Shown here: piece after piece, positions 1 to 11,220 of the stretch | How positions within the stretch are numbered: position 1 is the stretch's first letter | Layout: each line of letters opens with the position of its first letter | From: Cristatella mucedo | Lineage: Eukaryota > Bryozoa > Phylactolaemata > Cristatellidae | DNA length: 64,000 bases | Assembly (NCBI GenBank): GCA_009760855.2 | Contig: WPIO01000179.1 | Location: forward strand, 159,001-223,000 | Reading direction: 5' to 3' | The notes under the pieces: generated by a model | Told to the model about the DNA's origin: nothing | Seen by the model: the letters and a program-made list of their open reading frames with translations, nothing else | The model's database searches: none | Program-made: the position numbers and the translations under genes

Positions 1-149
1 ATGACCGTTGGTTAACCCACACGGTGCCAAACTGCTGACGGCTAGCTCGCAAGGGCGACTGCTCAAACGGCCGACCCGTATCCCTCAAAATAATCATGGA
101 CCTTAGTTCTGAACAGCCGTAAGCTGATCATGGGAAAAGCAACGCCGGA

Positions 150-1000
150 ATCTATAGAAATATTTTAAAGAGTCATCACTTCTTCAGAGGCTCAAAAAAC
201 TCGAAAGGATAAACCTAGAGTCAAAGGCCTTAAGTTGCTGTGATCCTCAAAGGCATGACCTCAAAGGAAGCAGAATTGATTATCTGAAGCAGCTGCGATA
301 CAACCTTGACAAAGTCTGTGATGCTCTGATTAATGTACATGAATGTAAGAGTCAGAAAGGGTTGGCTGGAGCGAGATCTGAAGTACAAGCACTGCCCCCA
401 TGACATAACAAAATTTCCATTAGTATCGCTTCTCAACCGGTACTTTTTTATTTGAGGTCATTGTCAACAGCAAAGTTCCACAGAGCAGACATCAACTGAC
501 TTGAGACTGGGATTTTAACAGCTGGAAAATACCAAAGCGTACGTCGGTACTCTCCGAAGAGAGCTTCCATAAAATATTGGCAGATGCGACTCAGATGGCC
601 AAAGAGCTGGAAATTGAACCCACTTTTGAAGCAAATCGACTATTGAAAAAGAGAAGACTGTTTGATTATGAAGCACAGGATGAGGCTGTACAGGATCGCT
701 AGGAGAGCTATAAGGTTAAATTGTATTATGCTGTTCTAGATGTGCAGCAGAATCTATAGCAGAAAGATTCAACAACACAACACATTGTTCGTGTTCCTGT
801 GCGATATCTTCAAGATTTTTAATATACTCACAGAGTATATTCTTAGTGATTGAAGTCTCTGACTCATTTAGGGAGCAACGATATAAATGGAGAAGCACAT
901 AATGCACTGCTGAAATTGAGTACGTATGCCTAAAATGTAGGTCAATGCCTCCAGTTAAAAGTACATTGCGACACATTCACGATTCATACTGAATATCATG
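150..1000 (+). pseudogene. Decayed ZMYM1/DUF4371-like (hAT-related) transposase remnant
   Basis: I read a broken protein on the plus strand in several frames. Around 265-400 it gives a segment with SRIDYLKQLRYNLDKVCDAL and, a little later, GLAGARSEVQAL. From about 570 it gives ILADATQMAKELEIEPTF, then KKRRLFDYEAQDEAVQD, then a stretch beginning KVKLYYAVLDVQQ. This order matches the middle of the large ZMYM1-like proteins with DUF4371 and hAT C-terminal domains, which are domesticated or active hAT-type transposases in many animals. In-frame TAG codons at 700-702 and 757-759, plus frame changes near 400 and 780, make it inactive. No terminal inverted repeats were found, so the element boundaries are unknown. 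The family assignment is from memory of the motif and is fairly good; details are inference. Confidence 0.6.
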
Positions 1001-3403
1001 TATGCGCGCCTTCTGCATAAGCATTCATCTTAATGAAACTTATAAAGCTACCTTACAGTTTTGCTATCAAGCTTGTCAACTCATAATCAGTGGAGGAAGG
1101 TCCTTCAGAGCGAGAGAGCTTGCTCCAGGAAGCTTCGGCGGCCTTAAGGCGAACTTATTTGCCACGACTTAGCGGCAAGGAAATATCTTCACTTGCAAAA
1201 AGCGGCAGTAAGACTTAGGTATGCTGCTTTTTAAATAGTGAAACCGTAAAAATGGCACGACTCTAGAACACGCACGCCATTTTCCCACGGGTATGGAGTC
1301 AGACGTATTGGAATGACTTCACGAGTTACCTGGCGGAAGGTACACTGTTTACGTTAGGGTGACGCATCAGTGTCGATGGATATTGGTCTTCCAAAGCTTG
1401 AGTGGCAACGGTACAACAGCCATAATACGTTTTTGGAATAGGATCGTACCAGCCAGTAGTTTTCATTACGCATTGTTTTGTTTTTGCTTTCGAGGCAACT
1501 TGATTGATCGCACCCCGATGAAAGGCTAAGTATAACCTAAACAGCAAAGGTGTACGTAGGAAGCCTGTACAAAGGCATAACCAGGATAAATCATATTGCT
1601 CAGGTGATGGACTTTTTATGAAGATAATAATTAGAAAGCCCCTAGAAAGTAAACCGAGTTGCTCACGTGCCTGTCTGCCACCATATACTGTCTGAGTTGA
1701 ACAGAACGACTGCTTTTTTTCAAGGCAATTGTTGGTATATGCGTTTTGCAGCTTTTTCTGAAAATATATGCCAGATTTATTGGCCTCTTGGTTGTCGGTT
1801 GTCTCTGTTTGCACTCGCCAAAACTTTTGGTTTTGGCTACGGAGGCTGCAATCATGAATGCTAGCAAAGGGTTGTCAAAACACAACTTTCATCACTATTG
1901 ATGAATGCTGAGACTCTGAGCTCCTCCAGAAAGTTACATTTTTTTATCTGCAACTGCATTCATCACTGAATGCACCACGAACTTCAAGGTACATGCTAGC
2001 ACTTACTCCATGATCATGCTTGCTTATTGTAACTTTTACTGCTTGTTAACACTGTATGCCTCATTAATTCTACAGCTTCGTCAATACTCGGGCGATCAAC
2101 GTGAAATTTGAAATATATGTGGGCCTTACCCGCTTCTATGTTACCTCCTGCACCTCTAGGCATAATGAGTCTGTATGAATGTGATGTGGTGTCACAAAAG
2201 GTCCTTAAACTGTGATCGTGATGACAGTCATCAGTTTGCTGTGTCGAATTTTTCTTATATTTTATTTCTGGTGCGGGGAACATAGAATAGAGTGTCCTGC
2301 ATTGCTTGAGGGGTTTGACATATTTCTAGAATGACAGGTTTTGAATCTGGCGATTTGATGATAAAGCCATATATGGTTGAGCTGCAATGATATACACGAC
2401 CTTGACTTGTAAAGGTCATCCGAAGGTCAAGAAGGAAGGCAGCTATGTTACATCAAACGATAGCTTATGATACCAGTGTTCGTTGTGCCAATTTTATGCC
2501 ATTCGTTCCATTGGTCTTTGTACAATATCAATAAATGTGCTTTTGGGAGGGTAATTCCCATGTGATCGGGCACATAACTCCCAGTACTGTCGGACATACC
2601 CGGTATAAAGGGCTAGCTAGCTGTGATATTTGGGTTTCGAAACAGTGCTACTAGTGCATCACGAATGAGCTTTTTTGAAATGAATTTGCATGCATGGTAA
2701 ATTCAGTTGTGTTTTTGTTTTACAGTCTGTTGCTTGCGGCTTTGCATTGCATGCTCCCTTTATCTGCCGTGCTCCTTGGCCGAAGTCAGGATGGTTATCT
2801 GTCGTCCCGTGTGCCGTGCTGAATGGCTGCCACCTATTTGCACGTGCTGCTAGTACCGTTCGTTGCAGCTCCTCATCCTTAACCTGCCCACTCGTTGGTG
2901 GCCACACTGGTCTAGGAGATGCGTGTCCACTTGGGCAATATTGCCCTCGAGGTAGCAGCTGCTCGTCAGTTGAAGGCAATTGAATAGTGATGCGCCGACG
3001 TATCGGGCATCCTATAACTGGTAGATCGTGTACTACAGTAGGTTCACCTCCTCGACCTCGAAAGATTGCATACATACATGAATGTACATTGTATGGCTCG
3101 ATCCGCTATTCGAAAGCAGTGCGTCAGAATACAGAATTACTGACGACCAACTGCCGTTAGACTGAGAGCATACACATTTGCCTCACAATCGCGTACACGA
3201 TCCCGTAGCCTTTGATTTAATATTATGTCCGAGTCCAAACCAATGGCATTTGTTGACTTACTCGAATGGTGAAGAGCTTCGGTCGCTAATCGACTCATTA
3301 CAACGCTAAATAATCTGCAATGGAGGATCTTTGACGAAATATGCGAATAAATTGATGACATCCCAGCTGAAAGTACGTTACTTCTGGACTGTCCAGATGA
3401 TCG
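1001..3403. other. No gene recognised
   Basis: Only short overlapping open frames on both strands, none with recognisable motifs. The longest is a 138-codon minus-strand frame at 2659-3075, with a 97-codon plus-strand frame opposite it, which argues against coding. An AATAAA lies near 2529 without a gene to serve. Confidence 0.5.
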
Positions 3404-3411
3404 TGTTAAGA

Positions 3412-3598
3412 CAGTGGTTCTCAACCTTCCTAATGCCTCGACCCTTTAATACAGTTCCTCATGTTGTGGCGACCCCTAACCATAAAATGATTGTATGGAA
3501 AATGTGGAAATGCGTGTTTTCCGATCGTCTTAGGCAACCCCTGTGAAAGGGTCTTTCGACCCCCAAAGGGGCCGAGACCCACAGGTTGAGAACCGCTG
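3412..3598 (+). mobile_element. SPIN-like hAT miniature inverted-repeat transposon (187 bp)
   Basis: The element begins CAGTGGTTCTCAACCT and ends with the inverted counterpart AGGTTGAGAACCGCTG, a 16-bp terminal repeat with one mismatch. It is flanked by a perfect 8-bp direct repeat, TGTTAAGA, at 3404-3411 and 3599-3606, the target duplication expected of hAT transposases. Beyond the termini, the subterminal stretches (TAATGCCtCGACCC, CATGTTGTGGcGACCC, GTGTTTTCCGAT, GGTTGAGAACC) agree closely with the nonautonomous SPIN ('Space Invader') consensus as I remember it, with most of the middle deleted. It has no coding capacity. SPIN elements are known for horizontal transfer among tetrapods and a few invertebrates. 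Family-level identification is strong; percent identity cannot be given without alignment. Confidence 0.88.
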
Positions 3599-3771
3599 TG
3601 TTAAGAGGTTTAAATTAAGCAAAACCAGTGTAGGTGACAGAATAAGCCGGTAAGGAAATTCACACTTTTGGTGCGTACAAACTGGCCGGATCATAAACAG
3701 ATTTCAATGTAGTGAGAGTAACGGCGAGAAGACTGAAAGCAGAGGAGCAGGAGGTGCTAGAGCCCAGTGTA

Positions 3772-3872
3772 GGAGCAAGGAGGTCAAGGAACAGGTAGGC
3801 TGGTCCGGGTTGTGCGAGTGACCTCTGGGGGAGTAAGGACGTCAAGGACAGGTAGGCTTGTCCGGGTGAGTG
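3772..3872. repeat. Diverged direct duplication
   Basis: The stretch GTCAAGGAACAGGTAGGCTG followed by GTCCGGG near 3782 recurs about 61 bp later as GTCAAGGACAGGTAGGCTTG followed by GTCCGGG. This is a two-copy tandem duplication with small differences. No function is implied. Confidence 0.55.
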
Positions 3873-3984
3873 AAACGGCTTACGAGCCAGAGAAGTACGA
3901 TTTTGAAGTCGGGTCGATGCTTCGTTGGGACCCAGTGAAGCTCCGATTCCGGCTATGTGATGTCTTAGCTATGCCGTCGACTAA

Positions 3985-4615
3985 AGACCTGACGAACTGC
4001 CGAGTTTTGCACCAGTTGCAGACCGTAGTACGATTGAGGCGACGACGCAAACAAAATAGCGAGCTTCAGCGAAGCATATATTGTCCGGACGCTCGCAGCG
4101 CACCAGCGCACAGCCGCTTTGCCCTACGATCACATCGGATCCCCCATTTTCCGGATCTTCTAGCTCCGCCTCTACTTCGCAGAAGCAGCCTAGCCCCTAC
4201 TTCCCCAAAACAGCTGTGTACCCGAAAAAGGGCTGCTTAATGTACCAGAGCTGAGTGCTGGCCTGTGCGCAAACTAAAAGGAAAAATAATTCATCTGTTC
4301 GCACACAATCTAAGGCTCTGGCCGGGCGTCCCGAGTAAAGAAGATTGCAGTATTCAAGACGCAATGTTGAAAACGCGTGAACTATCTTGGAAGTCGTACT
4401 ATTGCCGAAGCAGGCCCTGGTTTTTTGGCAATGTTCACGAGCTGAAAGCAGGCTGACTTGACAGCACTGGAAATGTGCTCATTTGATGACAAGTCGTTTT
4501 TGAATTGCACTCGCAGATTACGGACAGACATCACTGGAGGGATGCTAGTAGAAACAACCTTGAGAGCAACACTGGGCCTAAGCGATAGCCATCTTTGGAA
4601 TGGCAGCAGTCGTAT
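3985..4615 (-). mobile_element. LINE-B fragments (CR1/L2-like), minus strand
   Basis: On the minus strand 4400-4600 reads SVRNLRVQFKNDLSSNEHIS and then a VKSACFQL segment, the post-RT region of CR1/L2-like LINEs. Near 4000-4030 the motif GAGTTTTGCACCAGTTGCAG matches the LINE-B copy at 14741-14763. The two parts are separated by unrelated sequence, so the copy is degraded or interrupted. Confidence 0.6.
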
Positions 4616-4837
4616 AGCCAACCTCGAAGAGTGGTGCAGTAGAGCTTTTCTCGAGGCGGCAGCAACCGCCAACGGCACATTTGGTTTCGCCATATTTCGT
4701 GAAACTAAAGTCATTAACTTATTCTTTTTGCAGCGCGGTCCGATGAAAGCAAGTTCAAACTTTCACCAATTATTTTCACAGTTAAGTAATGCATATTGCT
4801 TCCGATCTCCATCTAAGATTAGGAACTGCCCTCCACG

Positions 4838-5324
4838 GCGCTCGAAACAAATTTAACTAGCTCCTTGGTTCTGTCTCGGCTGGATTATCGTAATTCACTT
4901 TTGGCTGGACTGCCGAAAAAAAGCCACTTGGCAGCTATAGCTGGTGATGAATATGGATGCAAGGCTAGTTAACAAATCCCAGATTGTTGACCGTGCGTCT
5001 GCTTTGCTACAAGACCTAGGATGGCTGCCGGTTGATCAACAGGTACAGAGCGAAGTTCTTACGCTGACCCGCAAGGTCCGCCACGGCTTGGCTCCTCCAT
5101 ACATAGCTAAACTGCTGTACCAGTTTAAGCCTCCCAGTGCCCTCCGATCCAGTATGGACAATAGATTAGCTATTCTATTCCTCTGCTTAAAGACTTTTGG
5201 CGACAGAAGCTTTAGCTCGGCAGGTCCTATGGACCTCACTGCCACAATGCTTCCTCAACGACATCTAGCCTCTAGTTGACGACTGTGGCGCATCCTTTCC
5301 AGTCAGTCATCCTGAGGTGCTACT
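4838..5324 (+). mobile_element. LINE-A fragment, 5' part (interrupted by a SINE)
   Basis: Plus-strand translation gives the C-terminal region typical of LINE-A: a LVLSRLDY-like segment, then WLPVDQQVQSEVLTLTRKVR and LCLKTFGDRSFSSAGP. Frameshifts are present. The copy is 5' truncated and lacks the reverse-transcriptase catalytic region. It breaks off at CCTGAGGTGCTAC, exactly where SINE-B is inserted, and resumes at about 5476. Confidence 0.8.
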
Positions 5325-5475
5325 GGGCCGTGATAGCCCACGAGGTAAGGTGGTAGCTCTTCACGACCTAGATCGTGGGTTCGAATCCTGCAGCGAGCGA
5401 TCATTTATTACCAACTGCAAGCGGTGATGGTAGTCATTGAGGCTCTTCTTCGCTATACAAATGAGGTATTTAAAC
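5325..5475 (+). mobile_element. SINE-B (tRNA-derived) inserted in LINE-A
   Basis: It starts GGGCCGTGATAGC and carries a polymerase III B-box-like GGGTTCGAATCC near 5380. The body is the CACTGCAAGCGGTGGTG-type segment, and it ends in the CGCTATACAAA tail shared with the copies at 10401 and 59360. LINE-A sequence is continuous on both sides, so the SINE inserted after the LINE. Confidence 0.75.
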
Positions 5476-5680
5476 CACTTGCTATTCACTACCTCAACTG
5501 CCCTTCTGACTCAGCAATGGTTTTCACTTTCGCGTTGTTGCGTGAGATTAATTTTGTTGGCTTCCGAATGCCTGCCGAAAGCGGCTTCGGCTTGTGAGTT
5601 CGCAATAGAAAGCCCTCATGCGTAACACCCGCTTAGTGTTTGGTTTTTTGGAGTTACAGGCGGCAATAAATGCATAAAAA
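5476..5680 (+). mobile_element. LINE-A fragment, 3' part
   Basis: It continues the LINE-A sequence interrupted at 5325, from CACTACCTCAACTGC through to the GGAGTTACAGGCGG terminus that marks the 3' end of all LINE-A copies here. Confidence 0.75.
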
Positions 5681-5814
5681 GACTCGCAAAAGCCTTATAC
5701 CTTGGTGCACAATGTAACTACAGAATAACGTCTTTGAAGTTCAAGTAAGAACGCGTGCCAACAATAGTAGCCCAGCAGAGTAGTAATAAAATTATACTGG
5801 GCTAACTATAGTAA

Positions 5815-6400
5815 CAATATTAATAATGATAGGACATTTTTATAGTGCTCTAACAGACGAAATCTCATTCTGGTAGCTTTGCATTTGCTTTAACGGAAGC
5901 ATGACAGTTGGTTAGCGGAAGCACGCTCACTGTCAGTACACATAAGCACACACGGGACAATTCAAAATGAACCCAGCGACGGCTATGAAGACCAGGCGTG
6001 TCTCTAGCTTTAGTCAAGTCGGGGAATGTAATGACGTCAGTTGGAAGAGCTCAAAGCTTTGGGAGTAGGGGTATTAAAAGCACGGTCTGCAAAGGATTTG
6101 AGGCTGAGCAAAAAGGCTTGAGTCAGCCAAGTAAGTGGCACGACGATTAGTCTGTTTGGGTAGTACTTCGGATAGGAAGGCTGGGGAAGGAATGAAGGGA
6201 CCTAACGGCGAGTGATAAAGCCTTAAAGTCGACGGCTGCTTGACGGGGAGCCAGTGCTCGGCGGCTTGGCCAGTCTAAGCAGGCCTGTATCCTGATAGGG
6301 TTCGCTCACTGGCCCGCCAGGGGGAGGGCGGCTGCAACGGCTGATTTTTGATACGGTCAGTCGAGGGTCACCCGGCTGAGCGGCCAAGGCTACCCTTGAA
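5815..6400 (-). mobile_element. Degraded LINE-B copy with 3' tail
   Basis: The left end has TAATAATGAT followed by a decayed GTGCTCTAACAG...TCTCATTCTGG tail. Further in, GCACGGTCTGCAAAGGATTT and GCTTGACGGGGAGCCAGTGC align with the better LINE-B copy at 14490-14680. Many stops; no coding capacity remains. Confidence 0.6.
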
Positions 6401-9400
6401 AATGGAGCGGAGAGCAGGATGGGCGATGACGGCGTTGCCCTTTGGCACTCAGTAAAGGACTGCAGGCGGGTTAAAACGTGGACTCTGTCACGTAGTGCGT
6501 CCGAGTTGCATGGCACTCGCTCATTGCAAATGACGGAAAGCTGGCATTTCAGGACTCCGCGTCTGATCGCGGACGGACAAGAAAGGTTGGCTGCCTGTAG
6601 AGCAAAGTTAAGTGCCCTCTCTATTCTACGCTCCCACGTGTGTGTTGTCCGCAGGGCTGTTGGCCAAACCCGCTCTATATAGCCGGTGTGCCTATACTAC
6701 ACCGAGCGATCTCGCTTTAACTTGCAGTGCAGCACTGGACGACTCAGGGCAACAAATCTATTTTCGCAGCCGCAAACCAGTGTTGATTAGCTGAATATCG
6801 CAAGTACCTAGGCCAATTGAAGTCCGCCAGGCTGCATCAGCGACGTCTGATCAGAGCATGTTTCTTAAGCAAAGTCAGTGGCATCAAGATTGTTGTGCAT
6901 GATGGCTTGCTCAGCCCATAGCGATTCTTTTGGACTACGATATATTGAATCTGTTCGTTGCTTATTTTTTGTCATTGCTACAACCCACGCTCCGATGTCG
7001 GCTGCGTAATTAAATATGGCCATTTTCTCGACCGTCGACTGATGAACGGCTATACGGCTTCACTGTGTCTCACCAGGACCCCCTCGGTGAGGAGCTGGGA
7101 TCTGCTTAGCTACGCAGCTACTCGTGCTTTGAATGCTAGTGAGCTGGCATTCCGCGACCGACACGTCTGCCGCGGCCGCCGCCGCGGCCGCCGAGTAGGA
7201 GCGAAGATATAGAAGATAGCAAATAGAAGAAGCAGGAGCTAGAGCGAAGGACTCTTCGACGATCGATTTCCTCGCAGGCGCAGTAAAAACGCTTGCGCAA
7301 TGGCCGTTCTGCATTCACCCCGGAGGTCTTGACGTAAGTAGGGCAGTAGTAGTCCCGGTAGTTTCATTTAGTTCCCTTTTAATTGCTGGCGCGTGTGATT
7401 TTTTTTTCGCGCAGAGATTAATCCAACGATCGTTTCTCTGGCTTTAACGCTGCGACAGCCACGTGGCTGGGAGCCGGCGCAACTAGGGCAGATAAGCTCG
7501 AGACGGGAAATAGCATGTCACCCCAATTCCGTTTACCGGACTCTCCCCCCCCCGGATTGACCTGAAATGGCGCGTCCAACGATAGCCATCTGACGGGCGG
7601 CGGCACCTTCCCGCGATTTGCTGCGTCTGAAGAATTTAGCATCGGGTCTTCACTCTCGCTTAATGATGGCTACGCTTACAATGCCTGCTTTTGGGACTAC
7701 CTCTTTGATTTACTGTATGGCCTCGGGTGTTATTCTTCAATTCTTGATGTCGCAAGATGAGATGACTTGAAAATATTCCGTCGAATTGAAGATTCATTAA
7801 GGCCCAATAAGCATCATATTTATCATTTAGAAACTTCGAATTAATAGTGGGTAAGTAGTAGCTTCCAGTTGGAGAATAACGACTTCAACCCATATCCGGC
7901 GCCCAAGCAGGCGAAGAATACGACACTAGCGAGCTGCAGGAACAACAACGCAGCATAGTGAGTTGATCAAAGACACCGGATCGACGCCCCTCGGAAATTA
8001 TGCCTAGAGTTGAACGGTGTTTGCTTGCGTAAATGAAAAGGCTCGATATCGATTTCAAATTACAAGAGAGAAAAAAGGGAATAAGTGTGCTGGATAACGC
8101 CTTGTGATTAACTTACGGAAGCAAGTTGCAATCCAGAGGTGGACTTCTAACAATAACACAAAAATAATAAGTCATTTGCATAGCGCTGAAGAGAACTTAA
8201 TCTCTATCCAATCGCTTTATAAATCTAGTTTTTCAAGGGGCTACGCATTTTTCAGTCAATATTAGCCCCGTTTTGATTAAATTAGTTCAAGATAGTAGAG
8301 AACATTCTGAAAAGAACGTGTGCACTGAATCGATCTCCCTTTAGCAGGTCTTACTAAGCACTCTAAACAAGCGACGATTGCCGATAAGGGTCTCCAGTCC
8401 CTCCAGCTAAATTTTTTTCTCATCTCAGGCCAATAATCCTTAGACGCAAGGAGTAGTCCAGCAGAAGGCTGTCTATGTATCAGATCAGGACTAACAGCCC
8501 ATCACAAAGATCAGGACTGACTGTCCATCGTCAGTCTTACGAAGACTACTGTAGATCATGCCAATCTATCCTTGCGCAGGAAAGTCTATCTTTTATCAAA
8601 CTATTGTTGAATCAGGGACGTACAATCGTTATCTGAGAGCGCTATAATAATATTATTTTATTATTATGCGTCGCAGGTGTATTAACTTCACCGAAGCATC
8701 TGTGCCAACTCAACTTAGTTCCACAAATTATTCACTTTTGTCCATCTTCGAGACATTGAATTTCTTCCTCGTCCGACCTGCGTTTAAGCTCGGTCTCTCT
8801 ATTGGCTTAACTTTTTAGCCTAGCTCTCCTCGCGGAGCTCGCAGATGGGCTCGCTGTTCTACCAATTACACCCGTACTGCGTAAGCGGGTACTCGAGCAC
8901 TATCCTTTAAATATAGACCCTTGCACTCTTTAGGTCCCTAATTAAACTAATGGAAATTCTCAGTATAATTGGGTATGTACGACTTACAGATCACCTGTAT
9001 GGCCAATCAGATGTTAGGGGCCGAGCTGCATTTTGTGCTCGCAGGCAGTTCGGAATAGGGATCTTTTTCGTCTAACCGTTTTGGACGATGCTGATTTTGC
9101 TATGAGATGATGCATATAGCGTGTACAATTTCCGTTCTGATACATACAGTCACCCGTTTTTAAACGTTTTCGCGACCTGCGTTACTTCCAGGAGTGGGAG
9201 TTCGTTGGCGAGGTCCCTCGAAGCCCAGCGTGTTCCCAGGCTGGGCGTGGACTGACGGAGCAACGACCGGATGACCAATCAGAAGCGCTATCACGAGCCC
9301 ATCTCTTTTGCATGAAATGGCGGACTCCGAATGGTCACAGACGTCTCTGGCACCGCGGGTGCTTTTATGGATGCACACCGCCAGGATCCTTGTTTGTGGG

Positions 9401-9965
9401 ACACACTAGGCTCGGAATTAATGGAATACATCACATCGGATAAGTCGACTTCAGGGCTATCGTAGCCAAGTTAAGCATGGCGGGTCAGTCCTCCGTGGGG
9501 TTTTAGGCAAACAACTGACTGGCTGCTGTGGGATAGCATAAACGTTCTCCGTCATAAAGGTGGGAAATCTGTCGAGGGTAGTTGATGTCGGAGCTGACAG
9601 CGTAAACACTTCCCGTTCGTGAGCGGGAGAATGTGTGATTGACTGGACTCCGGCTCTAGCTGGCATTTCTTCAACACCTCCGGGTTATTGATGCTCTGTA
9701 GGATAATGGAAATGGGCAATTTATGCTACCGCGGTTCTAATAACTTGGAAAACCGAATAACCCGCCATAACCATTCCAAGCAGTCGTTGTACCAAACTGT
9801 CTTGCTCATAGCATGTCGAGAAACGTGGCATAGTTGCAAGCATGCAATGTCGTGGCTGAAATTTTTTTTCTTTATGTTTCAAGTAACTTGGACTATCCCG
9901 AACTCACCCATCCAAGGACTCTTGAGAATCAATCTATCGTGTTTTTGCTGACGGGGTTATGAAGT
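6401..9965. other. No gene recognised; GC-rich patch at 7140-7640
   Basis: No convincing coding sequence. A short CGG/CCG-rich stretch at 7165-7200 and CG-rich DNA to about 7640 could be an old CpG island or an LTR remnant. A weak LINE-type tail is at 8160-8228. The sequence around 8840-8870 resembles a decayed tRNA-like module on the minus strand but cannot be folded convincingly. Confidence 0.4.
8160..8228 (-). mobile_element. Solo LINE-B/SINE-type 3' tail
   Basis: The sequence CATAGCGCTGAAGAGAACTT then AATCTCTATCC then CGCTTTATAAAT matches the reverse complement of the common tail that ends LINE-B and SINE-A. Confidence 0.5.
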
Positions 9966-10037
9966 GGTTCTATGGTGTAATGGTTAGCACTCTGGACTTT
10001 GAATCCAGCGATCCGAGTTCAAATCTCGGTAGAACCT
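9966..10037 (+). tRNA. tRNA-Gln (anticodon UUG)
   Basis: A 72-nt cloverleaf: the acceptor stem GGTTCTA pairs with TAGAACC and is followed by discriminator T. The anticodon stem CTGGA/TCCAG encloses loop CTTTGAA with anticodon TTG, and the T-arm is CCGAGTTCAAATCTCGG. A-box and B-box are intact and there is no intron. The sequence is almost the same as vertebrate tRNA-Gln-TTG. It is identical to the copy at 11562 and has a downstream oligo-T stop signal. Confidence 0.96.
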
Positions 10038-10040
10038 AAG

Positions 10041-10046
10041 TTTTTT
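10041..10046 (+). terminator. RNA polymerase III oligo-T terminator
   Basis: Six T residues start four bases after the tRNA-Gln 3' end, as expected for Pol III termination. Confidence 0.8.
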
Positions 10047-10400
10047 ATCTAGCTGACACTTTCATCGGAATGACCCTGGAAAGTATTGGCATTACCTGCC
10101 GTATCGGCACGTGAGAGCATTGCAGCTACACGTGTTGAGGTCAAGTCACGAAGCTTCATGCTAGAAATTGCAGACACAGTGACAATGGTTTATTTCTGTA
10201 GCAGTTAAATTATGAGGTAGCTCTTTAACGTCATCAAAATGCAATGAGGGGGTCATCAGCTTTAATTCAGTTAAAATTATAATTGAGTTCAATTTAATTC
10301 AATTCAGGCTAGTGGCTCTGGCTGTTATTTCCAGCAGTCGGTGCCATTAGCAGCCAGTGCCACTAGCCTGAATTACAGTGAATGGCAATGACACGGATTT

Positions 10401-10534
10401 GCCGTGATGGTACTCTAGGTAAGACGGTTGCTTGTCACGACCTCTATTCCGAAGTCACGGGTTCAAATCCTGCGGTGGGCAAGCCTTTGTTGTCACTACA
10501 AGCGGTGGTGGTAGTCTTATAGGCTCTTCTGTCA
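10401..10534 (+). mobile_element. SINE-B, 5' part (split by LINE-A)
   Basis: GCCGTGATGGTACTCTAGG resembles an A-box and GGGTTCAAATCC is a B-box. The CAAGCGGTGGTGGTAGTC body follows. It stops at CTTCTGTC, where a LINE-A fragment begins, and its tail continues at 10948. Confidence 0.8.
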
Positions 10535-10947
10535 ATACCTAGCTGAACTGCTGCACCAGTTTCAGCCTCCTCGTGCCCTCAGGTCATGTATGGACTTAGC
10601 TGTTCCATTCCTCCGCTTAAAGACCGTTGGCGACAGAAGCTTTAGCTCTGCAGCTCCTAGACTGTGGAACTAGCTTCCACAATTCATTCGCAACGACAGC
10701 TAACTCTCCTGCTGCCGACTATGGCACATCTTTTTTAGCAGTCCTGAGCTGCTACTTACATGCTACTCACTACTTCAATTGCTCTCCTGACTCTGCTATG
10801 CTTCTTTACCTTTGTTGCATGAGATGAAGTCTGTTGGCTACCGGCTGCATACCGAAAGCTGCTTAGGCTGTGAGCGCATTATACAAAGCTCTGCATAACA
10901 CCCACAAAGTCTTTGTGGCTTTGTGGAGTTACAGACGGAGATTCATA
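10535..10947 (+). mobile_element. 5'-truncated LINE-A inserted in SINE-B
   Basis: It runs from CCTAGCTGAACTGCTGCACC through the conserved CTTAAAGACCGTTGGCGACA region to the LINE-A terminus GGAGTTACAGACGGAGATTC. A short CTGTC repeat on both sides may be the target duplication. In-frame stops are present. Confidence 0.8.
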
Positions 10948-10995
10948 CTGTCGCTATACAAAAGAGGCTGTTAAATCAGCATCTAGTTATTTTTT
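10948..10995 (+). mobile_element. SINE-B, 3' tail part
   Basis: CTGTCGCTATACAAAAGAGG then CTGTTAAATCAGC is the tail of SINE-B as seen uninterrupted at 59490-59530. It belongs to the SINE beginning at 10401. Confidence 0.75.
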
Positions 10996-11005
10996 ATTGT
11001 TATTT

Positions 11006-11096
11006 AGGCCCTTCACATATGCCACTGTGCTGGACCTCACGACCTCGACCAGACCTTGTCCGAGGCGAGCACCTTAACTACTCGGCCAAACCAGAT
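11006..11096 (-). mobile_element. SINE-A fragment, minus strand
   Basis: Reverse complement of the SINE-A head: it has CACGACCTCGACCAGACC and GAGCACCTTAACTACTCGGC, the inverted B- and A-box regions seen in the copies at 28763 and 62921. Confidence 0.6.
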
Positions 11097-11099
11097 CGA

Positions 11100-11220
11100 A
11101 TCATCAAACGGTTAGTGGTAGAATGCACAAAGTCAACGAACATAACATGGTTAGACATGACAGGCACAGTTTCAACATGCAAAATACAATAAATGATAGT
11201 CCATTTGACCCAGTTCTTAT
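11100..11220 (-). mobile_element. LINE-B 3'-UTR fragment
   Basis: GGTTAGTGGTAGAATGCACA and AACATAACATGGTTAG repeat the noncoding region just upstream of the LINE-B tail (compare 14255-14330). Confidence 0.45.

Noticed and set aside
8820-8880. tRNA-like sequence on the minus strand near TACCAATTACACCC
   Set aside because: The acceptor and T-arm could not be paired; perhaps a decayed tRNA-derived repeat.
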